NCBI GenBank assembly: GCA_014695325.1
Contig: JACJNZ010000061.1
Location: forward strand, 1 to 60,222
Source: Cyanobacteria bacterium FACHB-502
Lineage (GTDB): Bacteria > Cyanobacteriota > Cyanobacteriia > Elainellales > Elainellaceae
DNA: 60,222 nt
Reading direction: 5' to 3'
Shown: in pieces, positions 51,467 through 60,222 of the stretch
How the letters are laid out: each line of letters opens with the position of its first letter
How positions within the stretch are numbered: position 1 is the first letter of the stretch
Made by a program: the position numbers and the translations under genes
Notes under the pieces: generated by a model
Databases searched by the model: none
Seen by the model: the letters and a program-made list of their open reading frames with translations, nothing else
What the model was told of the DNA's origin: nothing

Positions 51467-51907
51467 ATGCAAACCCGATATTTTGTGGTCGCTGCAATCT
51501 TGACCGCACTACCTGTTCTAGGAGGAGGTCTATCTGCTCAGGCAGCAGATCCGGCACAGGTCAGGCAGCTTTTAGAAACAGGGGTGTGTCAGGGCTGTGA
51601 TTTGTCTGGGGCAGATCTGAGACAGGCGCATTTGATTGGTGCAGATCTCCGGGATGCTAATTTACGGGGAGCAGATTTGACCGAGGCAAATTTGGAAGGG
51701 GCTGACCTGACCAGCGCAAACATGAAAGACGCAGACCTGACCGAGGCGTATCTCACAAATGCCAGCCTCAACGACACCAACCTTACCAATGTCAATTTAA
51801 CCCGTGCAACAGTGTTCTACGCTGATGTATCAGGCGCACTAATGCAAGATATTAATCTTACAGATGCTGCAATATTGGGAACCGGGCTCAGTATTGGTGG
51901 AGAATGA
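51467..51907 (+). CDS. Exported pentapeptide-repeat protein
   Basis: From the ATG at 51467, which follows GGGAGGAAGAT, this is 146 residues. The first 27 residues are a signal peptide (YFVVAAILTALPVLGGGLSA QAA|D). The rest is a row of pentapeptide repeats of the A(D/N)LxX type (DLSGADLRQAHLIGADLRDA, NLRGADLTEANLEGADLTSA) that fold as a right-handed quadrilateral beta-helix. A Cys pair in VCQGCDL precedes the first coil. Pentapeptide proteins are very frequent in cyanobacteria; exported ones go to periplasm or thylakoid lumen. No function can be read. Confidence 0.87.
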   Translation: MQTRYFVVAAILTALPVLGGGLSAQAADPAQVRQLLETGVCQGCDLSGADLRQAHLIGADLRDANLRGADLTEANLEGADLTSANMKDADLTEAYLTNASLNDTNLTNVNLTRATVFYADVSGALMQDINLTDAAILGTGLSIGGE

Positions 51908-52242
51908 GTTTGTGGAGGCCTGCTGAGCGTTTTGTATAAAATACAGAAGCTGCGCTCTTAGGTCGGTAGATTTGCTGAAACCAAAATTCTGACAGAACGT
52001 GCCCGTGCTAGGATTTTTCTAGTTTCCGCAGATTGTCCGAGTTGGATGGAATCAGGGATGCTTTCGAGGCTAATTTAGATAACTTTGACGAATCGATATT
52101 GGCAAAAGCCAGAATTGGCAAAAGTCAAAGAGTTTGTTGTGTGTGTTACCTGATAAATAATCGGCTTTTCGGCTACGATCGAGTCCTCTGATACCTTTCC
52201 TTTCCTCGACCTCTAACAGACTGGTTAGAGTAGTGTAGCTCC
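51908..52242. other. Intergenic region
   Basis: About 335 bases without a gene. No perfect terminator hairpin was found. It should carry the promoter of the Crp-family gene. Confidence 0.4.
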
Positions 52243-52944
52243 ATGCACGATCGGTTTTCTCCACGCGACTCCCGCGAAGCGTTACTTATTCGCTCTACCC
52301 CCTTTTTTGAAGGACTCCCCGAAGACATCGTTGAAAAGGCCGTTGCCCATGTGGTGGTTCGTAGTCATCCTGCAAATCAAGTAATTTTGTTGGAAAACGA
52401 CTGGGGCACCTCGGTTTATTTCATCCTGGAAGGCTGGGTAAAAATTCGCACTTATAACCTTGACGGCAAAGAGGTGACGTTAAACGTTCTGGGCAAAGGA
52501 GAACTGTTTGGCGAAATGGCTCCGCTCGATGAAGTGCCGCGATCGACTGACGTGATTACCCTGGTTCCCACGCTGATCGGTAATATGCCTTCTCAAGATT
52601 TTGTGGATTTGATTCGCAGTGAGCCTGCTTCTGGAATGCGATTGGCTCAGCTCATGGCACGACGGCTGCGACAGGTCAACCGACGGCTGCGGTTGCGAGA
52701 GTCAGACAGCGTATCTCGTGTTGCGGATATTTTGCTGTTTTTGGCAGATGGGCAAGGCAAGCAGGGCGATCAAGGGATCGAGATTCCCAATTTGCCTCAT
52801 CGTGAACTGAGCAGCCTCAGTGGATTGGCACGAGAAACGGTGACTCGCGTTCTTAGCAAGCTGGAGAAGAAGGGATTAATTTATCGCGATCGCGATACGC
52901 TGTCGATCCCTGATATCACTGCCCTGGAGCGAATCTTGATCTAG
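52243..52944 (+). CDS. Crp/Fnr-family transcriptional regulator
   Basis: This 233-residue protein has a cyclic-nucleotide-binding-type beta-roll (about 20-140; VILLENDWGTSVYFILEGWV, GKGELFGEMAPLDEVPRSTD), a dimerisation helix, and a winged helix-turn-helix (LPHRELSSLSGLARETVTRV LSKLEKKGLI). In the phosphate-binding cassette the sequence GEMAPLDEVPRSTDV keeps the Gly-Glu and the Arg-Ser, so cAMP binding is possible but not certain. It is distinct from NtcA at 43531. The regulon is unknown. Confidence 0.88.
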   Translation: MHDRFSPRDSREALLIRSTPFFEGLPEDIVEKAVAHVVVRSHPANQVILLENDWGTSVYFILEGWVKIRTYNLDGKEVTLNVLGKGELFGEMAPLDEVPRSTDVITLVPTLIGNMPSQDFVDLIRSEPASGMRLAQLMARRLRQVNRRLRLRESDSVSRVADILLFLADGQGKQGDQGIEIPNLPHRELSSLSGLARETVTRVLSKLEKKGLIYRDRDTLSIPDITALERILI

Positions 52945-53103
52945 ACATCACTGCCTGGGGCACATCCTGCTCTGAGCGAATGTTTGGAGAAGCAGTGGAC
53001 TCAGCAACGCTGCACCCAACGCGAAACATCTGCTTTTGGCGTAAAGTCATAAGGGAACGATTACCCCTTTGGGGAACAGTGAAGCGATCGCCTCTGCGAC
53101 AGC

Positions 53104-54738
53104 ATGACCCGCAAACTCGACGACTTTATCTTCTGGCTTCAGCGCGATAAACGCCCGATCGACCGTTTTTGGACTATCGGATTTTTGATTGCTGCCCTGC
53201 TTTTATTTACCTGGGATTTGGGCGGATTGCCGCTGCGGGACTGGGACGAAGGGCTAGTCGCTCAGGTAGCAAGAGAAATTGCACAGGCTCCTTCTAGTGA
53301 CCTGACCTGGCTGCATCCAACGATGTGGGGCGAACCCTATCTCAATAAACCGCCCCTGGTTCACTGGCTGATTGCCCTTAGCTATTCGCTCGCCGGGGTG
53401 AATGAGTGGACAGCTCGGCTACCAGGCGCACTCCTAACTGCAATGTCGGTGCCGCTGTTTTACAGGCTGTGCCGTGAAGTGTTTCACCGCCGATCGCCTG
53501 CGGTATGCGCCACGCTGGTTTACCTGACTTCCCTCCCGGTCGTGCGGCTAGGTCGCTTAGCGATGCTGGACGGTGCAATTCTCTGCTTCCTGATCGTGAT
53601 GATGCTCTGTCTGCTGCGATCGCGACGTAACTACAGCTATACGCTGGGCGTAGGGATTGGGCTGGGACTAATTTGCCTCACTAAAGGCATTATGATCGGG
53701 TTGCTGCTGGGGGCGATCGGTGTGGGATTTTTGGCTTGGGATACCCCACGGCTGCTGCGATCGGGCTATTTGTGGTATGGCGTTTTGCTGGGAATGATTC
53801 CCGCCTTGCTGTGGTATGGGCTGCAATGGGTGCATTACGGGCAGTTGTTTCTCAGCAATAATCTGGGCGATCAGTCGCTTCAGCGCATCTGGACAGACGT
53901 AGAGCAAAATCGCGGTGCGCCCTGGTATTACCTACTGGAAATGCTCAAATACGGCGTTCCCTGGATTCTATTTCTGCCGCTGGGCTATCGAACTGCCTGG
54001 GATCAGCGAAATCTGGGTTGGGCAAAGCTGGCGATCGTTTGGGGCGGGGTTTACTTTGCAGCGATTTCCCTGATGGTGACCAAGCTACCCTGGTACATTT
54101 TGCCGCTTTATCCGGCGTTAGCTCTGGCGATCGGCGCAACTCTCTCAGAACGGTGGGAACAGGGCAGACATCCGGGCGTGTTGCAGTCCGAGCCGATTGC
54201 CTATTCGCGTCAATGGATGATTCTATTTGTTTTGCTGGGGTTGGTTGCTGGGGCAGGTGCGGTTTGGTTTGGGATGCTGCAATCTCCCTCAGACCTGGAT
54301 TTGCTGCTGGTGTTTGCGGCAGTCGGGATGACGATGCTGTCGGTGGCGGTGCTAATGGCACGGGGAGAGGCACAATTTTTAGCTGTTTTAGGCTGGGGAA
54401 CCTACGTTGCGCTGCTGCTGTTTATGGGTTCCCATCACTGGAACTGGGAGCTGGCAAATTCCTTTCCGGTGAAGCCCGTTGCCGCCATGATTCAGCAGTT
54501 TACCCCCGCGAACCAAAAACTCTATACGTCCTACGATTACAATCGACCCTCGCTCAATTTCTATAGCGATCGACAAATCATCCCAGTAGACACTCCCCGA
54601 CTGAAGCGCATCTGGCGCAGAGAAAGGCAGCCCTATTTATTGTTAGATGAAGCGACCCGACAGGAATTGAAACTGCGATCGGAAAAAGTGCTGGGCACTG
54701 CGGAAGGCTGGCAGCTTGTGACGAAATCTGCTTCTTAG
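53104..54738 (+). CDS. GT39/ArnT-like glycosyltransferase, integral membrane
   Basis: This 544-residue protein has about 11-12 hydrophobic helices. The first extracytoplasmic loop has the diagnostic RDWDEGLVAQVAREIA (Asp-Glu acid pair) and the next WGEPYLNKPPLVHWLIA, both typical of PMT/ArnT-type polyprenyl-phosphate-sugar transferases (GT39/GT83). These enzymes move a sugar from a lipid carrier onto protein or lipid on the outer face of the membrane. The C-terminal segment (PYLLLDEATRQELKLRSEKV) is soluble. It converges with the serine hydrolase gene, leaving 7 bases between stops. Confidence 0.85.
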   Translation: MTRKLDDFIFWLQRDKRPIDRFWTIGFLIAALLLFTWDLGGLPLRDWDEGLVAQVAREIAQAPSSDLTWLHPTMWGEPYLNKPPLVHWLIALSYSLAGVNEWTARLPGALLTAMSVPLFYRLCREVFHRRSPAVCATLVYLTSLPVVRLGRLAMLDGAILCFLIVMMLCLLRSRRNYSYTLGVGIGLGLICLTKGIMIGLLLGAIGVGFLAWDTPRLLRSGYLWYGVLLGMIPALLWYGLQWVHYGQLFLSNNLGDQSLQRIWTDVEQNRGAPWYYLLEMLKYGVPWILFLPLGYRTAWDQRNLGWAKLAIVWGGVYFAAISLMVTKLPWYILPLYPALALAIGATLSERWEQGRHPGVLQSEPIAYSRQWMILFVLLGLVAGAGAVWFGMLQSPSDLDLLLVFAAVGMTMLSVAVLMARGEAQFLAVLGWGTYVALLLFMGSHHWNWELANSFPVKPVAAMIQQFTPANQKLYTSYDYNRPSLNFYSDRQIIPVDTPRLKRIWRRERQPYLLLDEATRQELKLRSEKVLGTAEGWQLVTKSAS

Positions 54739-54745
54739 CAGTTTG

Positions 54746-56071
54746 TCAGTCCAATTTTTGGGCTGCTATTTCCTGCCCCCCCTGGTGCAGAACGAGGTGT
54801 GTCACCCTTCCCTGCTCATCTCGAACAAACGTAATGAGAGCATCGAATTCTCTTGGGAAAAACTGAATTTCTGTTTCCGCAAATAGCTCGAACTTTTGCT
54901 GTCCCGTTGCCTGAGCATAAAACTGATCCTGCTCGTTCGTGATGGTCAGAAGAAAGCCCGGCTCGATCTGATATTGCCCGACGTAAGCATTGAATAATGC
55001 AGGATCAAGCGAGATTGCCTGACGCTGCTGGGGTGGGCTAGATTTCGTCAGGGGAATTCTCTGATTCAGCAAATGCAGTCCAATGTCGTTCACATCATTC
55101 TCTGAATTAGAGAGCACCACAACGCCCAGACCTTTCGGCTTCACAAAACCAAGAAAGCTGCGAAATCCGCCTGTTCCGCCGTCATGAAAGATAATTTCAG
55201 TGCCGTTGTCATTCAGGACGTGCCAGCCGATCGCGATTGCGATTCCTGAAATACCAGTTTGCGCTTGCACCTCGTGGGTTTTTTGTAGGATTGGGGTGAG
55301 CGGGGATGGCGTAATTTGCAGGTTGACTGCCAGAAACTTGAGGAGATCGTTAGCGGTTGATCGTAGTGCCCCTGCGCCTGCCAGGGTTGGCATGTTCCAG
55401 TAGGAAACGGGTTCACCCAAGGCATTATGTCCGGTTGTAAAGCGTGTCTGCTGCTCTGGGGAGATGTGAATACAGGTATCGTTCATCTGCAAAGGCTGGG
55501 CAATCTGGGTTTTGACCAGGGTTTCGTAATCCATTCCTGCTTCAAGGCTGAGGATGTGTCCCAGTAAGCCTGTGCCGAGATTCGAGTATTCGTATTGGCT
55601 ACCAATGTCTTGTGGTAGGTCATAGCTGGATAGGAAGGAATAGAGATTTTCGACAGTGTAATCTGCATAGGGATCACGGTTATCCTGTGGAGCAAGGTTA
55701 TCGGGTAATCTCGGTAGCCCAGACGTATGCGTTGCCAGATTGAGCAGGGAAATCTCCCGACCGTTTCGCGTGGGTGTTTTCACCGACTTTGGTAAAAAAA
55801 CGGAAATGGGATCGTCCAGTTTTAGATCCCCCCGCTCTGCCATGTTCATTAGTACCAGAGCCGTAAATGCTTTGCTAATCGAACCAATTTCAAACAGAGT
55901 ATTTTCATCAACCGGACAAGATTGGGTTTGATCCAGGCTGCCCCATGAAATAATCCGCTTTCCGTTTTGGTCAATGACTCCGACGACAATACCAACCCCT
56001 CGTTTTTCCTGTTCGATTCGCTGCTGCAAAATAGCCGTGATCTCGGCATTAGATAGGACAGGTTGAGTCAT
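54746..56071 (-). CDS. Class C beta-lactamase-like serine hydrolase
   Basis: From the ATG at 56071, with GGAG eight bases before, this is 441 residues. The fold is of the penicillin-binding/AmpC family. SxxK is in LFEIGSISKAFTALVLMNMA, YxN in YEYSNLGTGLLGHILSLEAG, and the third motif HDGGTGGFRSFLGF replaces the KTG. No signal peptide is seen, so it is probably a cytoplasmic or peripheral esterase/peptidase rather than an antibiotic-resistance enzyme. The C-terminal 100 residues form the small beta-barrel extension found in such proteins (FNAYVGQYQIEPGFLLTITN). It is the third gene of a row with a cNMP-binding protein and an MFS-HEAT protein. Confidence 0.88.
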   Translation of the reverse strand: MTQPVLSNAEITAILQQRIEQEKRGVGIVVGVIDQNGKRIISWGSLDQTQSCPVDENTLFEIGSISKAFTALVLMNMAERGDLKLDDPISVFLPKSVKTPTRNGREISLLNLATHTSGLPRLPDNLAPQDNRDPYADYTVENLYSFLSSYDLPQDIGSQYEYSNLGTGLLGHILSLEAGMDYETLVKTQIAQPLQMNDTCIHISPEQQTRFTTGHNALGEPVSYWNMPTLAGAGALRSTANDLLKFLAVNLQITPSPLTPILQKTHEVQAQTGISGIAIAIGWHVLNDNGTEIIFHDGGTGGFRSFLGFVKPKGLGVVVLSNSENDVNDIGLHLLNQRIPLTKSSPPQQRQAISLDPALFNAYVGQYQIEPGFLLTITNEQDQFYAQATGQQKFELFAETEIQFFPREFDALITFVRDEQGRVTHLVLHQGGQEIAAQKLD

Positions 56072-56109
56072 GATTTCGGCTCCATCAGTAGGAGGAATCG
56101 ATCGCACTT

Positions 56110-56568
56110 CTACCGCTTTGCAGCACTTATGTTTCGTTGGCTCAACAAATTGATCTTTTGGTTCAATTCGCGAGTGCGGCGCGACAACAAACGAATAATA
56201 TTAATCGCGATATCGGGCGTTTCCTCGATCGCATCATAAAGCTGCTGCTGATTCAGCATGAGGCAGTCGCAGGGTTCCAGCGTGGTAACCGAAGCCGATC
56301 GGGGTTCTGCGTCGAACACTGACATTTCCCCAAAACAGGTTCCCTGCTCCAGTCGCGCCAGTTCGCGATCGCCGATATGCACCCGCACCCGACCCGACAC
56401 CAGCACATAAAGCGATCGCCCTTCTTCGCCCTGCCGGAAGATAGACTGCTTTGCCGGAAAAGAAAGCTCCTCCATTGAAGCCGCCAGCCGCATCAGGAAG
56501 TCATCGCGCAACTCCTGGAAGATAGGGACTTTTCGAACAAACAGTAGGCGATCGACGCTTGTGAGCAT
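56110..56568 (-). CDS. Stand-alone cyclic-nucleotide-binding-domain protein
   Basis: This 152-residue protein is almost only a cNMP-binding domain: FPAKQSIFRQGEEGRSLYVL VSGRVRV, CFGEMSVFDAEPRSASVTTL, with the phosphate-binding FGEMSVFDAEPRSA cassette containing Gly-Glu and Arg-Ser. There is no helix-turn-helix. It follows the MFS-HEAT gene by 33 bases, so the two are probably co-transcribed and may act together as ligand sensor and membrane partner. Confidence 0.88.
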   Translation of the reverse strand: MLTSVDRLLFVRKVPIFQELRDDFLMRLAASMEELSFPAKQSIFRQGEEGRSLYVLVSGRVRVHIGDRELARLEQGTCFGEMSVFDAEPRSASVTTLEPCDCLMLNQQQLYDAIEETPDIAINIIRLLSRRTRELNQKINLLSQRNISAAKR

Positions 56569-56601
56569 AGGTTCAGCACCAAAAATACGGGCGGCAAACA
56601 G

Positions 56602-59600
56602 CTAGTTTTCGGGGGTGAGTCCACGGGTGAGGATGTCTTGAATTTGGGATCTGACCAGGCGATCGGGGTCGTCTTTAAGATGAGGCAGCAGGTTGTGCAG
56701 CGTTTTGGGCGAAACGGTTTGCAGGTATGCTAGCACTGCTTCACGCACATAGCCGGTAGGGTCTCGCAAGCAAGAGAGGGTTTGCTCGGCGGTGAGGCTC
56801 CATCGCTGCTGACGCGCGAGATGGAAACAGCAGGCAAGCGTCCAGTCCGACAAGAAATGGCGCAGTTCGACCAGATGGCGCAATCGTTGACTGGGAGACA
56901 TCGGCTGATGGGGCAGAAACTCGCTAAGGGATTTGAGCTTTTCCGGGTCGGACTGGCGATCGAGCACCTGAAGCAGGGCGCGTTTGCTGGGCAAGTCCAG
57001 CGTATTATCGAGAATTTCTAGCCCTCTAGCAACGCTGTCTCGCGTATCAAAGTCAATGCTGGAAGCGGCTGCCTGAATCGTGCTGCCATCGTAGAGAAAC
57101 CGCATCAGCAGAAATAGGCGATCGAAGGTGTCTTGCTCAGCATCGCGCAACGATCGGCGCAGCAGAGTCGCAGCTTCTCCCGAAACTCGATCGGCGTTGA
57201 GATCAAGCAGGCTGGCATAAAGATGGGCTAAAAACAGGAGTTCCTGATCGATAAAAGTCCCAATGCCGCTGCGTCCCAGTCGATCGGCGACTGCTTCGAT
57301 ACCCCTTTCCTGCGGCAGTTTCAGCAAAATTTTGAGAATCGTTTGCCGCGTTGCCCCCCATGCAGTCATGAGTCGCGATACGAGAATATCCAGTGCTTCA
57401 GATGTGCCGATTTGACCGATCGCGTTCCAGGCATGGCTTCGCACAATCTCGGGCTTATAGCTGTTTTCAGCGACGTTAATGAGCAGCGGCAGTGCCTCAC
57501 CTTCCAAGCGCACCAGTGCCCGCATCGATGCCTCGCGGGTGGATTTGTAGTGCAGTCCGCGCAGCAGAACGGGATAGTATTCCTCTAAATGGGTAGCGGC
57601 GATCGCCTCGATCATGGCACACCGCACCCGCAGCGATCGATCTTGCAGCAGTGAGCGAATATGGAGCCGCAGCGATTGCAGATAAACTGCATCTCCCAAC
57701 GCCCAACAGCCCATCACCCGTTCTCGTTCTTTTGAGTGAGTCAGCATTTTTCGCAGCACATCGGTGGCTTCTGCTTTCTGACGGGGATTGCCGCGCCGCA
57801 GCATGAGAGCCGCCGCCGTACCTCGCACTTCAGGATCGATCGAGGGTTTGAAATAATCGCGGAGCTGATTCAGGTCCGGATCGGGTTCCGTTAGCCAGAG
57901 ATAGCGCAGGGCAACCGCCAGCACATCCGGCGGCAAAGGAGAACTGGTTAGTTTGCGAACGGCTTTCAGGCTGGCAGGATTGGGAGCTTTAAGCATTGCT
58001 TCCAGACTTTCTCGCTGAAGCGCGGGCGAAAACTGGGGCAACAGCGGCGTCAGGACTTCACTGACATTTTTCGGATCAATCTGGGTGAGAAACTGAATGC
58101 ACGATCGCCTCTCTGCATCTGAGCTAGGACGGTTTAAAGCCTCCACAATGCTGCGCTTAAACGCTTGAAGATCGAGTTCTGAAAGGCTGATCTGTCGCCG
58201 CTCGGTACTTAGTACCAGCACATCCACATACTTCGATCGCAGCAGCACCACCACAACTAGCCAGCAGAGCGCGAACGCTGCTGTATAAAACAGGAACACT
58301 TGCCCCTGAACTGCTTCTACCGCTGTCCCGTTGCCAATGCGCTCCAGCAGCCAGACATTCAGCAGTAGCCCTGCTCCGGTGAGCCCGATCGCCACAGGTT
58401 CGGCAATGCCCCGCACAAACGACTGCGTCCGATTGCGGATTGATTCAGGAAGCGGCTGAAACAGCACCGGACTGACGCTTGCCACCAGCGTGTAGCGCAG
58501 CAGCTCATCCACAAACTTGAGCATCACGATTCCTACAAACAGCGAAAACCCACCTACAAATGTGATGGAACTGAGCAGGACGATTGCCAGCGGCGGCAAA
58601 ATCGAAACCACAAAAACACCCATCCGCTCGACCACCCGACCCGACACAAACCACTGCGTCACCAGCTCAAAAATGCCGAGGATCGCGCTAAACAGGGCAA
58701 GAAAGTCGGCAATCTCCTCTACCTGAACCGACAAACTTTGCTCAATTTGCCGCAAATACTGAAAATCGAGCAGCACAAATAGCACTTGAATCAGCGCAAA
58801 AACCCCAATCACTAACCAGACATACTGCTGCACTGAACCGCGGGCGCGACGGGCAGGGTCATTGGACAGTCTTTCCTGCGATCGTCTCCGGGGCGAATCG
58901 GGAAAAAACTGGGCATAAGCCTGCGTCAGATAAAATAAAATGCCCGAACTCACCAGCAGCAACAGACAAGCCAGCAAAATCACGTTTTCCAAACCCACCC
59001 AGCCGCGCAAAATCGGCAGCGACAGACCGCTAATTACATCGGCGACTAAAATTCCGCTGCTAATTAAGGGATAGGTGCGTTTGATTTCCCGAATCGTGAA
59101 AAGCTGATTTGCCGTGATCGAAGTAATCAGCTCGCTAATCACATAGATTGCTTCCAGCCATAGCCGCATTAAAAAAACTGTGTACGCGCCTAGCCAAGCC
59201 GGATTGAGTTCGAGCTGAAACAGCAAAAACGGCAAGCCCATCAGTAGCGAAGTCAGAACGATCGCCTGTCGCAGCGGCAGCACTTTTTGCAGCCAATCAT
59301 AAAAGAAGCCAAACAGCGTCCCGATTCCCGCACTGGCAATGTAAATCCAGGGCAGCGAATCCGCGCCATACTCGCCCAAAAACAGAGCCGCAACGCTGAC
59401 CTCTAGCCACAGAATCCCCACCGAGGACAGGGTATAAAAGGCAAACATCAGGAACGTTCGACCGCTTTCCTCAGGACGTAAATTGAGCAGATTCAGCCAT
59501 CTTCCCCTGCTTCCTTCAGAGGTAGAACTGTTACCCATTACCGCAACCAGCCTTTCACCGATTGATTTTGTGGCGAATTTTTGGGCATTGCTCAGTTTCC

Positions 59601-59661
59601 CGCTTTGAGATACACCCTGGTTTCGCTGAGTTTTTTTTGAGGCGTTGCCATCCTGTCTCAT
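56602..59661 (-). CDS. MFS-type transporter fused to HEAT repeats
   Basis: This is 1019 residues from the first ATG; an internal ATG at 59538 (978 residues) is an equal alternative. Residues 65-480 hold about 12 hydrophobic helices of the ATP/ADP-translocase-like MFS type (FLMFAFYTLSSVGILWLEVS, LPWIYIASAGIGTLFGFFYD, LPLRQAIVLTSLLMGLPFLL). Residues 500-1019 are helical repeats of the HEAT type (EVRGTAAALMLRRGNPRQKA, RVRCAMIEAIAATHLEEYYP, VRSHAWNAIGQIGTSEALDI). The repeats are cytoplasmic by position and may bind a partner protein. The adjacent cNMP-binding gene is a likely functional partner. No substrate can be stated. Confidence 0.85.
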   Translation of the reverse strand: MRQDGNASKKTQRNQGVSQSGKLSNAQKFATKSIGERLVAVMGNSSTSEGSRGRWLNLLNLRPEESGRTFLMFAFYTLSSVGILWLEVSVAALFLGEYGADSLPWIYIASAGIGTLFGFFYDWLQKVLPLRQAIVLTSLLMGLPFLLFQLELNPAWLGAYTVFLMRLWLEAIYVISELITSITANQLFTIREIKRTYPLISSGILVADVISGLSLPILRGWVGLENVILLACLLLLVSSGILFYLTQAYAQFFPDSPRRRSQERLSNDPARRARGSVQQYVWLVIGVFALIQVLFVLLDFQYLRQIEQSLSVQVEEIADFLALFSAILGIFELVTQWFVSGRVVERMGVFVVSILPPLAIVLLSSITFVGGFSLFVGIVMLKFVDELLRYTLVASVSPVLFQPLPESIRNRTQSFVRGIAEPVAIGLTGAGLLLNVWLLERIGNGTAVEAVQGQVFLFYTAAFALCWLVVVVLLRSKYVDVLVLSTERRQISLSELDLQAFKRSIVEALNRPSSDAERRSCIQFLTQIDPKNVSEVLTPLLPQFSPALQRESLEAMLKAPNPASLKAVRKLTSSPLPPDVLAVALRYLWLTEPDPDLNQLRDYFKPSIDPEVRGTAAALMLRRGNPRQKAEATDVLRKMLTHSKERERVMGCWALGDAVYLQSLRLHIRSLLQDRSLRVRCAMIEAIAATHLEEYYPVLLRGLHYKSTREASMRALVRLEGEALPLLINVAENSYKPEIVRSHAWNAIGQIGTSEALDILVSRLMTAWGATRQTILKILLKLPQERGIEAVADRLGRSGIGTFIDQELLFLAHLYASLLDLNADRVSGEAATLLRRSLRDAEQDTFDRLFLLMRFLYDGSTIQAAASSIDFDTRDSVARGLEILDNTLDLPSKRALLQVLDRQSDPEKLKSLSEFLPHQPMSPSQRLRHLVELRHFLSDWTLACCFHLARQQRWSLTAEQTLSCLRDPTGYVREAVLAYLQTVSPKTLHNLLPHLKDDPDRLVRSQIQDILTRGLTPEN

Positions 59662-59811
59662 GCAGTGGGATCAGCCTTATTGCTGGTACTCTGCCTAATC
59701 TAAACACGCTTTTGTATCATTCGCGCATCCTGCCCCACTTCCCTCAGGAGAACTGCTTGCTTTCCCTACTGGGGCAGCACTTCGACAGGATAATGCTTCT
59801 AAGCATTCCCT

Positions 59812-60096
59812 CTAGAATGCCCTACTTCTCAACCCAGCGGTCAGCATTTGCCAATCCCACTTTTTCAGAGAATCGTACAAGCACGAGTTCTCTACCGCCT
59901 TCGGTTTATCTTGTAGCATATCCAGAAGAATCAGGAATTGCTGTGCAGAATTGCTTTGAATATGGATGTCTTTTCCGCAGACGGAAATGGGGTTGAAGTG
60001 GTCATGGGTCAGCAACTCGGCTAGCTTCCGAGCGGCAGGACATTGGCGCTCGAACCCGATGGCTCCGTTTAAGTTTTCTAATATTTCCTTGCTCAT
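59812..60096 (-). CDS. Small hypothetical protein
   Basis: A 94-codon open frame begins MSKEILENLNGAIGFERQCP and continues LTHDHFNPISVCGKDIHIQS, then a helical part LLDMLQDKPKAVENSCLYDS. The composition looks protein-like, but no family was recognised. AAGG lies about nine bases before the ATG. It may be real or a chance frame. The remaining bases 60097-60222 show no feature. Confidence 0.4.
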   Translation of the reverse strand: MSKEILENLNGAIGFERQCPAARKLAELLTHDHFNPISVCGKDIHIQSNSAQQFLILLDMLQDKPKAVENSCLYDSLKKWDWQMLTAGLRSRAF

Positions 60097-60222
60097 CCTC
60101 TAGACCTTGCTTAGAGGATGTTTAGGAAGTAGCAGCGAATAGCAGTATTAAGAAAGCTTCCTGAAGTTTAGGCTGGAGCATATCGACATCTCAACAGCCC
60201 TCTGGGAAGCAATGACTCTAGC

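Overview
The window comes from a filamentous-type (Leptolyngbya/Oscillatoriales-like) cyanobacterial chromosome. The evidence is the global nitrogen regulator NtcA with an upstream NtcA box, the 2-oxoglutarate decarboxylase / succinate-semialdehyde dehydrogenase pair, a cyanobacterial-type PilA pilin, a RemA/DUF370-gmk pair, and very frequent CGATCG / GCGATCGC (HIP1-type) palindromes (one at 10231-10238). The genus is inferred and was not tested.

Layout. 1-109 is the 3' part of a 5S rRNA with its terminator, i.e. the end of an rRNA operon. An SSB-like OB-fold gene follows. 852-3295 is an insertion-sequence graveyard with decayed transposases of three families (IS701, IS5, IS1). 3633-14876 is a modification locus: a SAM methyltransferase, a type IV pilin with its own terminator, a TPR plus GT41 (O-GlcNAc-transferase-type) protein, a frameshifted DUF29-like gene, then on the minus strand an FkbM methyltransferase, a 1389-residue methyltransferase-GT4-GT41 fusion, and a small membrane TPR protein. 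The FkbM protein and the giant fusion carry the same C-terminal module. 15438-18502 encodes the two-gene bypass that closes the cyanobacterial TCA cycle. 18704-20851 is a TPR-GT61 protein.

20883-25562 holds ureC and ureB, separated by two glutathione-transferase-like genes and a Coq4-like gene. Then come a sixA-nhaC pair, an exported methyltransferase-like protein overlapping rqcH tail to tail, remA-gmk, a PAS-LuxR regulator, and a TIGR04283-type glycosyltransferase. 33742-38483 is a biotin operon on the minus strand (bioF, bioG/H-like esterase, bioC, bioD, bioA; no bioB in the window). A FAD-linked oxidase, rpsN, nth, a site-2 protease, ntcA, a sugar transferase, rsmI, a lipoprotein, a LapA-like protein and several cyanobacterial hypotheticals follow. 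51055-51128 is tRNA-Arg(UCU). The right end has a pentapeptide-repeat protein, a Crp-family regulator, a GT39 protein, a class C beta-lactamase-like hydrolase, a cNMP-binding protein and an MFS-HEAT fusion.

The most interesting biology is the pilin-centred glycosyltransferase/methyltransferase locus and its module sharing. A dispersed intergenic repeat of about 50-60 bp also supplies the translated N-terminus of the biotin esterase gene. All family calls rest on reading the translated sequence from memory; no search was run.
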